Notes under the pieces: model-generated
The model's database searches: none
Seen by the model: the letters and a program-made list of their open reading frames with translations, nothing else
Told to the model about the DNA's origin: nothing
Made by a program: the position numbers and the translations under genes
Shown: piece by piece, positions 1 to 8,577 of the stretch
Numbering within the stretch: position 1 is the first letter of the stretch
How the letters are laid out: every line of letters starts with the position of its first letter
DNA from: Planoprotostelium fungivorum
Lineage: Eukaryota; Evosea; Variosea; Cavosteliida; Cavosteliaceae
DNA length: 13,578 bases
NCBI GenBank assembly: GCA_003024175.1
Contig: MDYQ01000394.1
Coordinates: forward strand, 1 to 13,578
Reading direction: 5' to 3'

Positions 1-2060
1 GGTGCTGGGAGGCTGAGAAGCTGTGACCTTGAAAGAGATAGAGCTGTCTGTGGCTGCAGAGGTGCTGGGAGTGGTCGTCGAAGACGTTGATGACGATGAT
101 GAGGTGGACGCGGTGCTGGATGATGCTGATGAGGACGAAGCCGAGGTAGAGGAGGTAGAGGCATCCCTGGTGGACTCATCTGATGTAGTCTCTTGAACGA
201 TCAAAGACGATGAAGAAGATGAGGTGGAGGGAGCGCTGGTGGATGCCGAAGTTGTGGTTGAAGAGGCGGACGTTGTCGATGACGGTGCGTCGGTGGAAGA
301 GCTCGAGCCAGTGGTCTCGGTAGTAGATGTTGATGACGTGGACTCTGTTGATGACGTGGTTTCTGCTGATGATCTAGTTCCCGTGGAAGATGTAGACTCT
401 GTTGATGATGTAGACTCCATGGAAGATGTCGATGATGTAGACTCTGTAGGTGAGGTAGACTCTGTTGATGATGTAGACTCCACGGAAGATGTCGATGATG
501 TAGACTCTGTAGGTGAGGTAGACTCTGTTGATGATGTGGACTCAGTTGATGATGTGGATTCTGTGGAGGATGTCGATGACGTGGAATCTATGGATGACGG
601 CTCCGTTGAAGAGGTAGAAGATGTCGATTCTGTAGATGAGGTCGATGAGATCGATGAAATCTCAGTAGATGAAGTAGATGAAGTCGACTCCGTTGTTGAT
701 GTTGTATCCATCAAAGTGGTGGAAGATGTTAAAGACGTGGATTCCGTTGATGATGTCGCTGATGTCGTCTCGGTTGAGGACGTCGACTCGGTCGATGATG
801 AGGTGGAGCTCGGGACGAGACCGCTGGAAGACGAGCTGTCCGATGAGCTCGTAGACGAACTTGTGTCCGTGGAGGACGTTATTTCTGTCGAACTGGAAGT
901 TGTCTCTGAAGACGTGTCCGCTGATGTGGTTGAAGAAGAGCTACTTTCAATTGAAGAGCTGCTTTCACTCGAAGAGCTAGTGGTGCTGGTACTGTCACTC
1001 GCCGACGATGTCGTGTCGACCGTTGTAGAGCTGCTAGCTGAGGTGGAAGAGGTGGAAGAGGTGGTGTCTGTCTCCGAAAGAATGACGGCCAGAGAGCTAG
1101 ATGATGAGGGCGTGTCTGTCGTTGCGCTCGTAGAGGAAGATGAACTCGAAGTCATAGAAGATTCAGCCAGAGGGTCCGTTGAAGATGAAATGGTCGATGA
1201 TGTCGATGATTCAGCGGACGACGTGCTGGATACAAGCCCGTCAGTAGCTGCAGTGATCGTCGAACTGGAAGATGAGCTGGTCTCAAACGACGGAGGTGTG
1301 ATGGTGGAAGATGTTGAAGTCGAGACCGAGCTGTCAGAGGAAGTCGAAGCTGCCGTCGAACTAGTGGAAGGATCGGTATCTACAGAAGAGGAGGAGACTG
1401 TTGAGCTAGTGGTGGAAGTGACGTCTTCTGAAGAACTAGTAGAGCTGGTGGTATCCATCATTGAGGTAGAGCTGGTAGTGGATGCCAAGACATCACTGCT
1501 GGAGGCTGAGCTGAAAGTAGTGTCCGTAGTCGATGCAGTAGTAGAAGTGTCACTGGTTGCTTGTCTTCTACCGAAATGATGCAACACAGATTCATCCTGT
1601 ATGAGTCAGTATGAGGTGATGTGATTGTTCAATCACCTCCACAGGTGAGGAGGATATAGGAGTTCGAGCCATCTTTTCAAGTCTGGCCACCTCTTTCTCT
1701 CCACATGTCACAGTGGCGACGAGGTTCTCCATGTCATTCGATGCACATTGATAGGCTTGATTATAGCCCCTCTCAGAAGCACGGATTAATCGAGTTAGGC
1801 TAGGAGAGATGTCTACTGGGCTGCAAGAAGGTGTATAACCCATTGCGGATGGCCCATTTCCAATCAACTTCACTTGATATTCGCCTCTTGGGCAATTCTG
1901 GTCCGCTCTCCAAATCAGGATAAATCCGCCCTCTGTTAATCCGTTTACTTCTAATTGTCCATTCGCGTGGGCTAACGATTCACATCAGTATAAAGACGAG
2001 CGAGTCCATCAACCCACCAAATAAGCACGCTAGAACGATTAACAGGGCTATCCTCTGCAT
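1..2060 (-). CDS. Secreted Ser/Thr-rich mucin-like surface protein (3' end outside window)
   Basis: Not a recognised family. Exons by eye: 2060-2018, 1971-1643 (or ending 1637) and 1596-1, continuing past the left edge. Exon 1 encodes a signal peptide starting MQRIALLIVLACLF and completed across a 46-nt intron to AHANG. Exon 2 encodes about 110 residues of a small domain with four cysteines (contexts NCPRG, PSCSP, YQCAS, VTCGE). Exon 3 is about 530 codons, open to the edge and almost entirely Ser and Thr with scattered Glu, Asp and Ala and little Pro, for example TESTSSTSS. It includes a 21-residue tandem repeat. The inferred role is an O-glycosylated stalk or coat carrying an N-terminal extracellular domain. 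Both introns carry TACTGAT or TACTGAC shortly before the acceptor. The second donor is ambiguous by six bases (GTGGAG or GTGATT). The C-terminus, and hence any membrane or GPI anchor, is not visible. Confidence 0.78.
392..517 (-). repeat. 63-nt direct tandem repeat, two near-identical copies
   Basis: Copies lie at 392-454 and 455-517, and a third, truncated copy begins at 518. The two full copies differ by a single base (ccatgg versus ccacgg). The unit is 21 codons, so it keeps the minus-strand Ser/Thr reading frame. It sits in a wider field of degenerate TCATCG/ACATCT-type repeats coding for TESTSSTSS-like sequence, which suggests recent expansion by slippage or unequal exchange. Confidence 0.85.
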
Positions 2061-2269
2061 GTTGGGCGGATCGTCGAGAATGAGTGCATGCAGAGCGCCA
2101 AACTCCTCACATAAGGTGCACCTTAGCGACATCAAAAACGAACCTGTTGACATTCATATCAACCGACCAATCAAGCCTGACCCAGATCTATCCTTCGTCA
2201 GCCTCTCATCACGATTGTCATCCATAGGATCTGATTGTCGCATGAGAAGATGAAAAGCATCCGGATTTG
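2061..2269. other. Intergenic spacer: 3' flank of the RWD gene and upstream region of the mucin-like gene
   Basis: About 210 nt between two tandem minus-strand genes. It must hold the 3' UTR of the RWD gene and the promoter of the mucin-like gene. I see no clear TATA box, RNA gene or repeat. The short plus-strand frame across it has no family resemblance. Confidence 0.5.
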
Positions 2270-2275
2270 TTTATT
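2270..2275 (-). terminator. AATAAA polyadenylation-type hexamer overlapping the RWD gene stop codon
   Basis: Read on the minus strand, the last codon GAA, the stop TAA and the next A form AATAAA. A poly(A) signal here would imply an extremely short 3' UTR. The same arrangement recurs in the uL22m gene. Confidence 0.45.
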
Positions 2276-3315
2276 CATCGTCGATCCCATCATCAATCTC
2301 ATTACTGAACACAGTCCAATCCACTTCGACGTTCTCTCCACCTTACACGTGTCAGACAGCTCCATCGTGTCCACCATCATCATCATCTCACCTTCTTCTT
2401 CGAAGAAAGAGGCGTCTGAATTGGCCAAATCTGCGTTCGATTCGAAGAGCTGTCTCCCCGTAGGTCTTCTTCTCCTCTCCTCTTCTTCTCTCCTCTCATC
2501 GGCCAGGTATCGACTGTAGAACTTTTCTCTCCAGACAGTGAACGTCTCTTTCGTCACGGGAGTTCCATCTTGACGCTTCTTCTATAAAGAGGAGGTCAGT
2601 CGATGGATGATGGTGATGTGATATGATGGATCTCATGACGGCGATGTGATATGATGGATGATGAGACGAAGAAGAGATTAAAGAAGAATAGAGACGAACC
2701 TGGAGCTCTTCTTCTGCTTTCTGGGCGGCCAACTTTCTGATGTCTTCAGGGTTGACATTGTTATCAGACAACCAATTTTGAACCGCAGCTGCGATGTTAT
2801 ATATCATGGGCATACCCAAACACTCTTCTCCCTTTCTTCGTGTGAGACTGATGAGTGTGGTAGATTTGAAAGATGAGGCACTTCTGTCCAGTTCGATGGA
2901 AGAGATGTATAGAGAAGACGACACACAGAAAATAAGAAACACTCACTGAAGTCTTGACGATGTTCTGAATGTCATCCTCCTGTTCGTCGGAGATGTTCTC
3001 TGTTTCCTCGAATGTAACCGTGGGAAGTTCATTAGGATAGTTTGGCACAAAAGAGACGCATAGATCCAACATGACTGCTCGTGTATGAGTGTCGAATAAG
3101 TGGAATGTAATGCAATCTTTAGAACATGCTACTCACCAAAGTTATCTCTGCCATCCTGATTCGGTACAAGATGAATACGAACCCCATCGTCTGTCTCTGT
3201 TTGGATTATCAGGCCTCCAACATACATTTTTTAACTCTGACTCACTCTCGTAATCTTCTCCGTAGATGGACTCTAAGGCCTCCAATTCCATCAGCACATC
3301 TTCGCTCAACTCCAT
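2271..3315 (-). CDS. RWD-domain protein of the RWDD1/Gir2 (DFRP2) type
   Basis: RWDD1/Gir2 proteins bind the DRG2/Rbg2 translational GTPases and stabilise them on ribosomes in the cytoplasm. Exons by eye: 3315-3246, 3214-3137, 3074-2947, 2831-2700, 2581-2392 and 2341-2271. They join into 222 residues with intact phases (human RWDD1 is about 243). The RWD domain fills roughly residues 1-110: MELEALESIYGED at the start, then the FVPNYPNELP turn and an EECLGMPMIYNI helix. The C-terminal DRG-binding region has GTPVTKETFTVWREKF, then TGRQLFES and FFEEEGGENVEVD. The last matches human RWDD1 only when the 50-nt intron 2391-2342 is removed. The tail is acidic (DDGIDDE). The start ATG at 3315 has a Kozak-like gccATGG, with an in-frame stop upstream. 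Intron 1 is only 31 nt. The gene shares an 82-nt divergent promoter with the ASADH gene. Confidence 0.92.
3215..3245 (-). other. Ultrashort 31-nt intron in the RWD gene
   Basis: The donor is GTGAGT and the acceptor GGAG. Removal joins codon 23 (GAG) through a split AGC codon to a frame that reads straight into the RWD beta strand LIIQTETDDG. Without splicing the reading frame leaves the RWD domain within a few codons. Unlike most introns here it has no YTGAY motif. Confidence 0.65.
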
Positions 3316-3397
3316 GGCTCCGATGATCTGTGTGATGTTTCGCGATCATCTCGTTGTAGTCATCTCCTACATTATCTTGACACCATTCGACAACAAC
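3316..3397. promoter_or_regulatory. Divergent promoter between the RWD gene and ASADH
   Basis: Only 82 nt separate the two start codons, so both promoters and both 5' UTRs must fit here or overlap the neighbouring coding sequence. An inverted repeat, GATGATC at 3322-3328 and GATCATC at 3344-3350, lies in it and is a candidate shared regulatory site. No canonical TATA box is visible. Confidence 0.6.
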
Positions 3398-4997
3398 ATG
3401 AGCCAATCACGTCTTCGAGTGGGAATCTTGGGTGCAACGGGCACCGTCGGTCAACGATTCATCGTTCTTCTCCAAAATCATCCACAGTTTGAGATCACCC
3501 ATCTTGGTGCCTCTGAGAGATCGGCCGGTCAGACCTACAAGAAGATCGTCCGATGGAAGCTATCTCAGTCCATGCCGGAAGACATTGGAGGGCTGACGGT
3601 TACATTGTGTGACCCAGCTCACTTTGAAGGTTGCAGTCTCGTCTTCTCTGCATTAGATTCCAGCGTCGCAGGTGATAGTAATGACATTGATCCATTCGCC
3701 TCACGTGATGTGCGATCTCTCTTCCATCTTTCAATCTCTACAAATAGATATTTCAGCATCGTGAAGAGCCTTTGAATTTATCCCCTCATACTCTATGAAC
3801 TCATCGATTTCATAGGTCCCGTAGAAGACGCATTCGCCCGAGCAGGGATGGCGGTCTTCAGCAATGCAAAAGACCACCGCATGGATTCCGATGTACCCAT
3901 CCTCATCCCCTTCTGCAACCCAGATCATTTGGACATCATCTCACACCAACAAAAGTCCAGGGGTCTCACGGGAAACGGTGCGTGTGCCTTTTGCGAATTC
4001 ACGTCATCATCAATATCATCGTGATGTCGATCATCCATCATGTGTCGTGACGTTCGATCAGGTTACATCATCACAAACGCCAACTGTGCTTCGACTGGCC
4101 TGGTCGTCGCATTGAAGCCGTTGCAAGATGCTTTCGGCATCGACAAGGTCATCGTATTCACCATGCAAGCTGTCTCGGGCGCAGGTTATCCAGGTGAAAC
4201 ACGCGCTCCATCATCATCTCACCATCTCATGATGTCTTCATCTCATCACGATCTGAACATCTCATTATCCTCTGACACCATCTCGTCTTCATCATCTCAT
4301 TGTCTAATCCATCACACCCATCGCCACCATCATCCATCATCATTCACCATCACCATTTACTCCACGTGGTCAATTCCACCGGAGCGCTGATGACATCATC
4401 AGGCGTCCCCTCATTAGACATCTATGACAACGTCGTCCCTTACATCTCCGGAGAAGAAGACAAACTTCACGTCGAGCCGAGAAAGATCTTGGGAAGAGTG
4501 GAAGGAGGAGACACATTCGTAGACTATGACGTCACACTCAGCGCCATGTGCAACCGTGTGCCCGTCATAGATGGACACACCGAGTGTGTCTCTATCAAAC
4601 TGAACAAGACAGCCACGCTGGAAGAGGTGAGGTCTATATCTTATTCTCGATGTCTTTGAGCGGAGGAGAAATAAATCATTTTAAACGTCTTTTATTCGTG
4701 AAGGCGCGACTCAGCCGAAGACAGGTGCAGAAGGCTCTGAAGGAGTTCAAGCCAAAATTGCCCGCACTGCCTTCAATGCCTCCAGTTTCTCTTCAGCTGT
4801 TTGAAGAGAGCGACAGACCACAACCGAGATTAGACAGAGACCTCGGTAGAGGTTATACGGTCGCCGTGGGAGGTGTTCGAAAGTGCAACGTGCTGGACTT
4901 CAAGTTTACACTCTTGTCTCACAACTGTGTCATCGGTGCAGCCGGTGGTTCCATTCTGAACGCAGAACTGGCCCTCGTTCGAGGTTATCTGAAGTAA
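3398..4997 (+). CDS. Aspartate-semialdehyde dehydrogenase (fungal/archaeal type)
   Basis: Catalyses NADPH-dependent conversion of aspartyl-4-phosphate to aspartate-4-semialdehyde, the branch point toward threonine, methionine and, in some organisms, lysine. Exons: 3398-3671, 3816-3977, 4062-4193, 4403-4626 and 4704-4997, giving 361 residues, the usual length. The N-terminal nucleotide-binding motif is [13 protein letters not shown] at about residues 9-21. The catalytic cysteine is C154 in NANCAST, and the general-base histidine is H248 in [33 protein letters not shown] and the C-terminal [13 protein letters not shown] are family hallmarks and resemble yeast Hom2. The first three introns are phase 1 and the last is phase 0. 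Introns are 144, 84, 209 and 77 nt. An in-frame ATG upstream at 3266 lies in antisense RWD coding sequence and is not used as the start. The stop is TAAA. Confidence 0.96.
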
Positions 4998-5114
4998 AGA
5001 GAGGAGTGTGTCACGTGTAGCTCTCTTCTGATGTTGTCATCATCATGATAAATGATAGGGTGGCGGATTTCAAGTGGAAGAATTCATTTTTTCATATTTC
5101 ACATCGACACAAAC

Positions 5115-5787
5115 ATGGGGGCGGCGACGATCGTGAAAGTACAAGAGGAGGAATTACCTCGTGAGACTCTACGTGAATTCTTGGTGAGTGGTCGTGATGG
5201 TGCGAATGGACATAATTGATGTTCCATCAGATCCGAGTGGGGCTTCTGACTTCTATATTCACCTCAGCGATATCAACCTCCCTCATTCCTGTAACCATTT
5301 TGGTATGGGGTCGAGAAGTTGTCATGTTAGGAGGTGCAGTCGTGGGCATTCTGGGGTTTCTCTGGGCCTTCTCGAGCCTCCTCTCTGTGGGCATCTTGAT
5401 GCACCACATCATCATTCCACGCATACGTGGAAGGACGGTGGAGGAGGAGACATACGTGGGACCTCCATCCATTTGGTACCTTGTACTATTCGTCAACTCA
5501 GTCTCTCTCTTGTTGTATGGAATCGATGCTTCCATCATCACTCTATCAGATGTGAGTCCTCTTCGAGAAGATGATCAACTGATGCATCACAGACAGAAAC
5601 CAGAGCTCTCGTGAGCGCCACTGTATCTGGTTTCATAGGTGAGCCAAAAAAGAAATCATGATGATTGACTCGTTCAGTTTCCATATACTTGTCCGCCCTC
5701 GGCGTTTTCTTCATCTCCTTTGCAAGGTTACAGCCGAAGAGTTGGGATCAACTAGAACCATCGAATGGAGAGACAATGCATGTATAA
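5115..5787 (+). CDS. Predicted four-helix membrane protein, family not recognised
   Basis: Exons by eye: 5115-5183, 5231-5551, 5593-5638 and 5678-5787, giving 181 residues. The start ATG follows acaaac and begins MGAATIVKVQEEE, a short charged N-terminus of about 25 residues. Four hydrophobic segments follow, at roughly 26-48 (LTSIFTSAISTSLIPVTILVW), 52-84 (Gly-rich, VVGILGFLWAFSSLLSVGIL), 102-126 (IWYLVLFVNSVSLLLYGI) and 136-161 (ALVSATVSGFI joined to VSIYLSALGVFFISF). A short polar tail ends NGETMHV. The introns are 47, 41 and 39 nt, with GTGAGT or GTGAGC donors and YTGAY near each acceptor. Removing the last two restores a fourth transmembrane helix, which supports the model. I do not recognise the family and assign no function. 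Confidence 0.75.
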
Positions 5788-5792
5788 ATAAA
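5787..5792 (+). terminator. AATAAA poly(A)-type signal at the stop codon
   Basis: The hexamer begins on the last base of the TAA stop of the four-helix membrane protein gene. It is a plausible polyadenylation signal with a minimal 3' UTR. Confidence 0.45.
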
Positions 5793-5947
5793 AATCAGAT
5801 ACTGAGGCTCATCGATGACCAATCTCGACTGATGTAAGGAGAATGAGATACATTCGCACTCATCACATACCATATATAATGCAACAGAATCAGAATGACT
5901 TTGCTGTGATGATGTACAGAGGACATCGTGAACACTCATCTATTCCT

Positions 5948-6380
5948 TTACTGTCGTTCTCTTCTATATGTAGGGGCCCCTAGATATTCCTCGATCCATC
6001 TGTATGGTGGTCCCATCTTCTCTATCTGTACCTCTTCACTCTCTCCCCACTTCAACTGAAGGAGATATTCCATCACTGGCACATTACACACGTCAAAGTG
6101 TCCGCCTCGGTTGGTATCAAGTAACACATCGTACATCTCGTCGACACTCTTGTGAAATCCTGATGCAGAGTCATTCTCCGCATCTTATCGACTCTTCATC
6201 ACGTTCGATCAGCCAATCGATCACGTCAGGTGAGCCCCATAGAACGGACAAATCAAACCAAGGTTGGTCCTCATTCAATGGATACCCTTTTTCTAGTAAC
6301 CATTGCAAAAGGCCAAGGTTATCGGCCTTGGCCACTTTCGTGCAACTGTTGTCCATCAGTCGATGAACTTGATCATCACA
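5948..6380 (-). pseudogene. Ankyrin-repeat-like coding fragment with a frame break
   Basis: Two minus-strand frames abut. The first, about 6380-6171, reads CTKVAKADNLGLLQWLLEKG and then SPDVIDWLIERD. These have the spacing of the amoebal ankyrin pattern (Cys..Ala..Gly.Leu..L.WL..G). It stops at 6171. A second frame, displaced by one base, is open from about 6176 to the stop at 5948. It contains MYDVLLDTNRGGHFDV, then MEYLLQLKWG and WIEEYLGAPTYRR. No convincing GT-AG intron bridges them: a 49-nt candidate would delete the second ankyrin helix and a 19-nt candidate is improbably small. There is no clear start codon. Either this is a decayed ankyrin gene with an indel, or an active gene whose exon structure I cannot resolve. 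Confidence 0.45.
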
Positions 6381-6865
6381 TCATCATTGTCAAGATGAAC
6401 GCACATATTTCGGTGGAGTAGAAACGGTGTTCTTATCCGGAATCACGATATGACGCTCAGACCCTTGACACTGGACTTCGTGTGGCTGGTTGTCAGTGGG
6501 TGGAGGAAGACCGCTCCCAGTGCTTCCTGTGGGCGTAAATTAGTTCTTGGTCTTTTTCAGCAGTTATGAGTTCTATACGAGTTCCATCATTGTGGACCAA
6601 AGGGTTAAAAATTAGTTTGCTGTCGCCAACCAACGCACTTGAGAATACAGCTCTTGATAAGAATACAAACAAACGAACGAAGAGGAGCACGATGGGATCC
6701 AAATCTAATTGTTGGACCGTCGCCAGGCGATGGACTGCAGAGCATACAACATAAACATGTACTCTTGCCTCTATAGTTCACAATTGTTATTTCACCACAA
6801 ATCAACTGTGCAGGACATGCTATAATATAACATACATTCTAAAGTAATGAGAATTTGAAACCATC
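6381..6865 (-). other. Unresolved region, possible upstream exons or remnant of the ankyrin gene
   Basis: No complete gene is visible. A minus-strand open stretch, about 6780-6493, has a hydrophobic segment (VLLFVRLFVFLSRAVFSS) followed by polar sequence (GTRIELITAEKDQEL) and no ATG of its own. A second, about 6488-6385, reads GSERHIVIPDKNTV in the same frame as the first ankyrin segment. Both look more protein-like than random spacer. I could not join them by consensus splice sites, so they may be 5' exons or decayed parts of the ankyrin gene. The right end also contains the 5' flank of the tRNA gene. Confidence 0.3.
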
Positions 6866-6938
6866 ACCCGCCTAGCTCAGCTGGAAGAGCGGTAGCCTCC
6901 TAAGTTACAGGTCGTGGGTTCAATCCCCACGGTGGGTG
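6866..6938 (+). tRNA. tRNA-Arg (anticodon CCT)
   Basis: A 73-nt cloverleaf folds fully. The acceptor stem is ACCCGCC with GGTGGGT (one G-U). The D arm is GCTC-AGCTGGAA-GAGC. The anticodon arm is GTAGC-CTCCTAA-GTTAC with anticodon CCT, reading AGG. The variable loop is 5 nt and the T arm is GTGGG-TTCAATC-CCCAC. The discriminator is G and CCA is not encoded. The internal B box GGTTCAATCCC is intact and there is no intron. A T4 run directly downstream fits RNA polymerase III termination. It is a nuclear gene for a cytosolic tRNA. Confidence 0.96.
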
Positions 6939-6940
6939 CA

Positions 6941-6944
6941 TTTT
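6941..6944 (+). terminator. RNA polymerase III terminator of tRNA-Arg
   Basis: Four T residues begin three bases after the tRNA 3' end. This is the standard minimal pol III stop signal. Confidence 0.7.
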
Positions 6945-6998
6945 GCTGAATTTTGGACAATTTATTGACTGGTTACCAGTGTTGTAGATGGTGATTGA

Positions 6999-7020
6999 GA
7001 TCAGAGAGGGAGATCTGATC
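6999..7020 (+). promoter_or_regulatory. Inverted repeat just upstream of the uL22m start codon
   Basis: GATCAGA at 6999-7005 and TCTGATC at 7014-7020 are perfect 7-nt inverted arms with an 8-nt spacer, ending 10 nt before the ATG at 7031. The repeat could be a protein-binding site or a small 5' UTR hairpin. A shorter palindrome, ACTGGT-T-ACCAGT, lies at 6968-6980 in the same gap. Function is inferred only from position. Confidence 0.35.
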
Positions 7021-7030
7021 TGTGTTCTCG

Positions 7031-8256
7031 ATGATGCAAAGCCTTAGACGTCTGAGTCTGGGTTCACACCTTCTGAGCTCGAATGGCAGCCGAGCCATTG
7101 TCAATCGACCCCAAATGATTCGATCAGCTGCACCATTCAACTTTCAAAGATGCATGGCTAACATCCCCAGAATCAATCCAAAGAGTGAACTATGTCTCAC
7201 TGTTCACACCTTGACATAATATAGTCATGAAGAAGATCGAACCGGCCCCCGCAGCTGCCGCCCCCACCTCCTCTAATCTGCTAGATCAAACGATTGAGGA
7301 GCTGGAATCCAAACAGAGGAAAGATCTTCTCACAAGAGAAGCAGAGAAGCAATCAGAGAGGAAGGTCACATACCAGCAAGCTCTCCATTGGAAGGGTGTC
7401 CGAAAGGGTTATGCCGCCAAAGGAAGATATCAAGAGGTAGCCAAGAACCATCCGGGTGAGTCCATCTATCTCGATACATTATCGATTATCAACGATGGAA
7501 ATGGATGACTTCATGCATTCACACCTTCGACTCTCCTACAAATTCATGTCTTCTCGACACTCCTCTCATTGCATTTTGGAACATTTGCAAATCAACTCAC
7601 TATCATTCCAGGTAATGTGAAGAAGCCCAAACGCTTCAGAGCCGCCGACGAGGCCTGGGCCAAACTGAGCATGATCAAACACAGCATGAAGAAGATGGAG
7701 AACATCGTGTGGCTCATCCGAAAGAAGACCTTCGCCGAGGCCATCAAACAGCTCCAGCTCTGTGGAAAGGTGAAGACGAAGAGAAGAGAAGTGGCTGATG
7801 AGATGTGTAGGCCGTCGCTCCCGATCTCATCAAATTACTCTTGTCTGCGAGAGCTAACGCCGAGAACAATTACAGTATGGATCGTTCTCGTCTCATCGTC
7901 TGTGAGTCATCGACATCCTCATCATCGACGTCTCTCTCATGTTCATTCACATGATCCATCGAGTCATTCGGAATCACATCATCTTTCACCATCGATCACT
8001 CTATTCATCACCATCATTGCATCACATCGATTGTTCTGACGGATCGACAGCCGAGGTCCTGGTCGGCAAAGACATGGACTTGAAGAGGATGATCATCATG
8101 GGCAGAGGAAGAACTGGTCTTCTCAAGCACAGACACTGCAGAGTGACCGTCATTCTGAAGGAGATGCCCGAGGAACATTTCATGACGCCAAGGGAGAAGA
8201 GAGACTTGAAAAGGAGACAAGACCAGGAGGACAGAGAACTGACCTCAGCCGAATAA
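7031..8256 (+). CDS. Mitochondrial large-subunit ribosomal protein uL22m
   Basis: uL22 lines the peptide exit tunnel of the large subunit; this copy is predicted to act in mitochondria. Exons by eye: 7031-7193, 7225-7455, 7612-7769, 7811-7901 and 8051-8256, giving 282 residues. Residues 1 to about 45 (MMQSLRRLSLGSHLLSS onward) are rich in Arg and Ser with no acidic residues, as in a mitochondrial presequence. A charged, helical extension follows to about residue 130. The uL22 fold then spans about 135-255: WLIRKKTFAEAIKQL, then ARANAENNYSMDRSRLIV, then the LVGKDMDLKRM strand and GRGRTGLLKHRHCRVTVIL. The C-terminal tail is basic. Removing the 41-nt intron 7770-7810 restores the family sequence CGKAVAPDLIKLLLSARANAEN. 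The first intron is only 31 nt. ATGs at 7031 and 7034 are both possible starts. Confidence 0.92.
7194..7224 (+). other. Ultrashort 31-nt intron in uL22m
   Basis: The donor is the atypical GTCTCA and the acceptor is ATATAG, with TTGAC shortly upstream of the acceptor. Removal joins the presequence exon through a split TTC codon to the exon starting MKKIEPAPAA. Without it the presequence frame ends at a TGA at 7215-7217. Its length equals the RWD gene's first intron. Confidence 0.65.
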
Positions 8257-8257
8257 A
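8252..8257 (+). terminator. AATAAA overlapping the uL22m stop codon
   Basis: The last codon GAA, the TAA stop and the following A form the hexamer, as in the RWD gene. It is a candidate polyadenylation signal. Confidence 0.45.
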
Positions 8258-8577
8258 GAACTGCAGGAGTGTTTCAATGGAATCTACGTGTGCATTCTTC
8301 ACATCATACCGACATCATCTTCATCCTCGAGAACACATCGATTGGGAAGATGATGCCAATGTCTATGATGTTGGAAGGACGACGGAGTCGAATGGAAACG
8401 AAGAGTTCATATGTTAAAGAAGCAGCTCCTGCGGAGATGTCACCTCCCTAGGTATTTTCACAAAGAAGCTTGAGAATGACGCACCCGTACTCAACGTACG
8501 GAACACTAGGGACACCAACCGACAACGGGTAAAAGATGGGGTCCCTTTGATCATTTCGAAAGCTTCCATCGAAGCAG
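8257..8577. other. Intergenic region between uL22m and the beta-helix gene
   Basis: About 320 nt with no supported gene. It must contain the uL22m 3' flank and the promoter and 5' UTR of the beta-helix gene. A small dyad, GTAC-TCAAC-GTAC, sits near 8487-8499. No TATA box, RNA gene or extended repeat is apparent. Confidence 0.5.

Noticed and set aside
392-540. Possible CRISPR-like or minisatellite array
   Set aside because: Copies are contiguous with no unique spacers and keep a 21-codon coding frame; it is an intragenic coding repeat in a eukaryotic gene.
224-1579. Long plus-strand acidic open frame of 451 codons (Asp/Glu/Val/Ser repeats)
   Set aside because: It is the antisense shadow of the Ser/Thr-rich minus-strand exon. 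The minus strand has a signal peptide, splice sites and a cysteine-containing domain in register; the plus frame has none.
2305-2348. Alternative 44-nt intron near the 3' end of the RWD gene
   Set aside because: It gives an open frame but encodes a poly-Met segment. The 50-nt intron at 2342-2391 instead restores the conserved GGENVEVD segment, so it is preferred.
3266-3397. In-frame N-terminal extension of ASADH beginning at 3266
   Set aside because: It overlaps the antisense first exon of the RWD gene and adds 44 residues absent from the family; the ATG at 3398 directly precedes the nucleotide-binding strand.
4194-4402. His-rich open frames in ASADH intron 3 and similar CATC-rich stretches
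   Set aside because: They lie between two exons that join perfectly at SGAGYPG/VPSLD; the CATC repeats are simple-sequence intron content.
6175-6195. 19-nt intron bridging the two ankyrin frames
   Set aside because: GT and AG fit and the phase works, but the length is below any other intron here and there is no branch-like motif; an indel is simpler.
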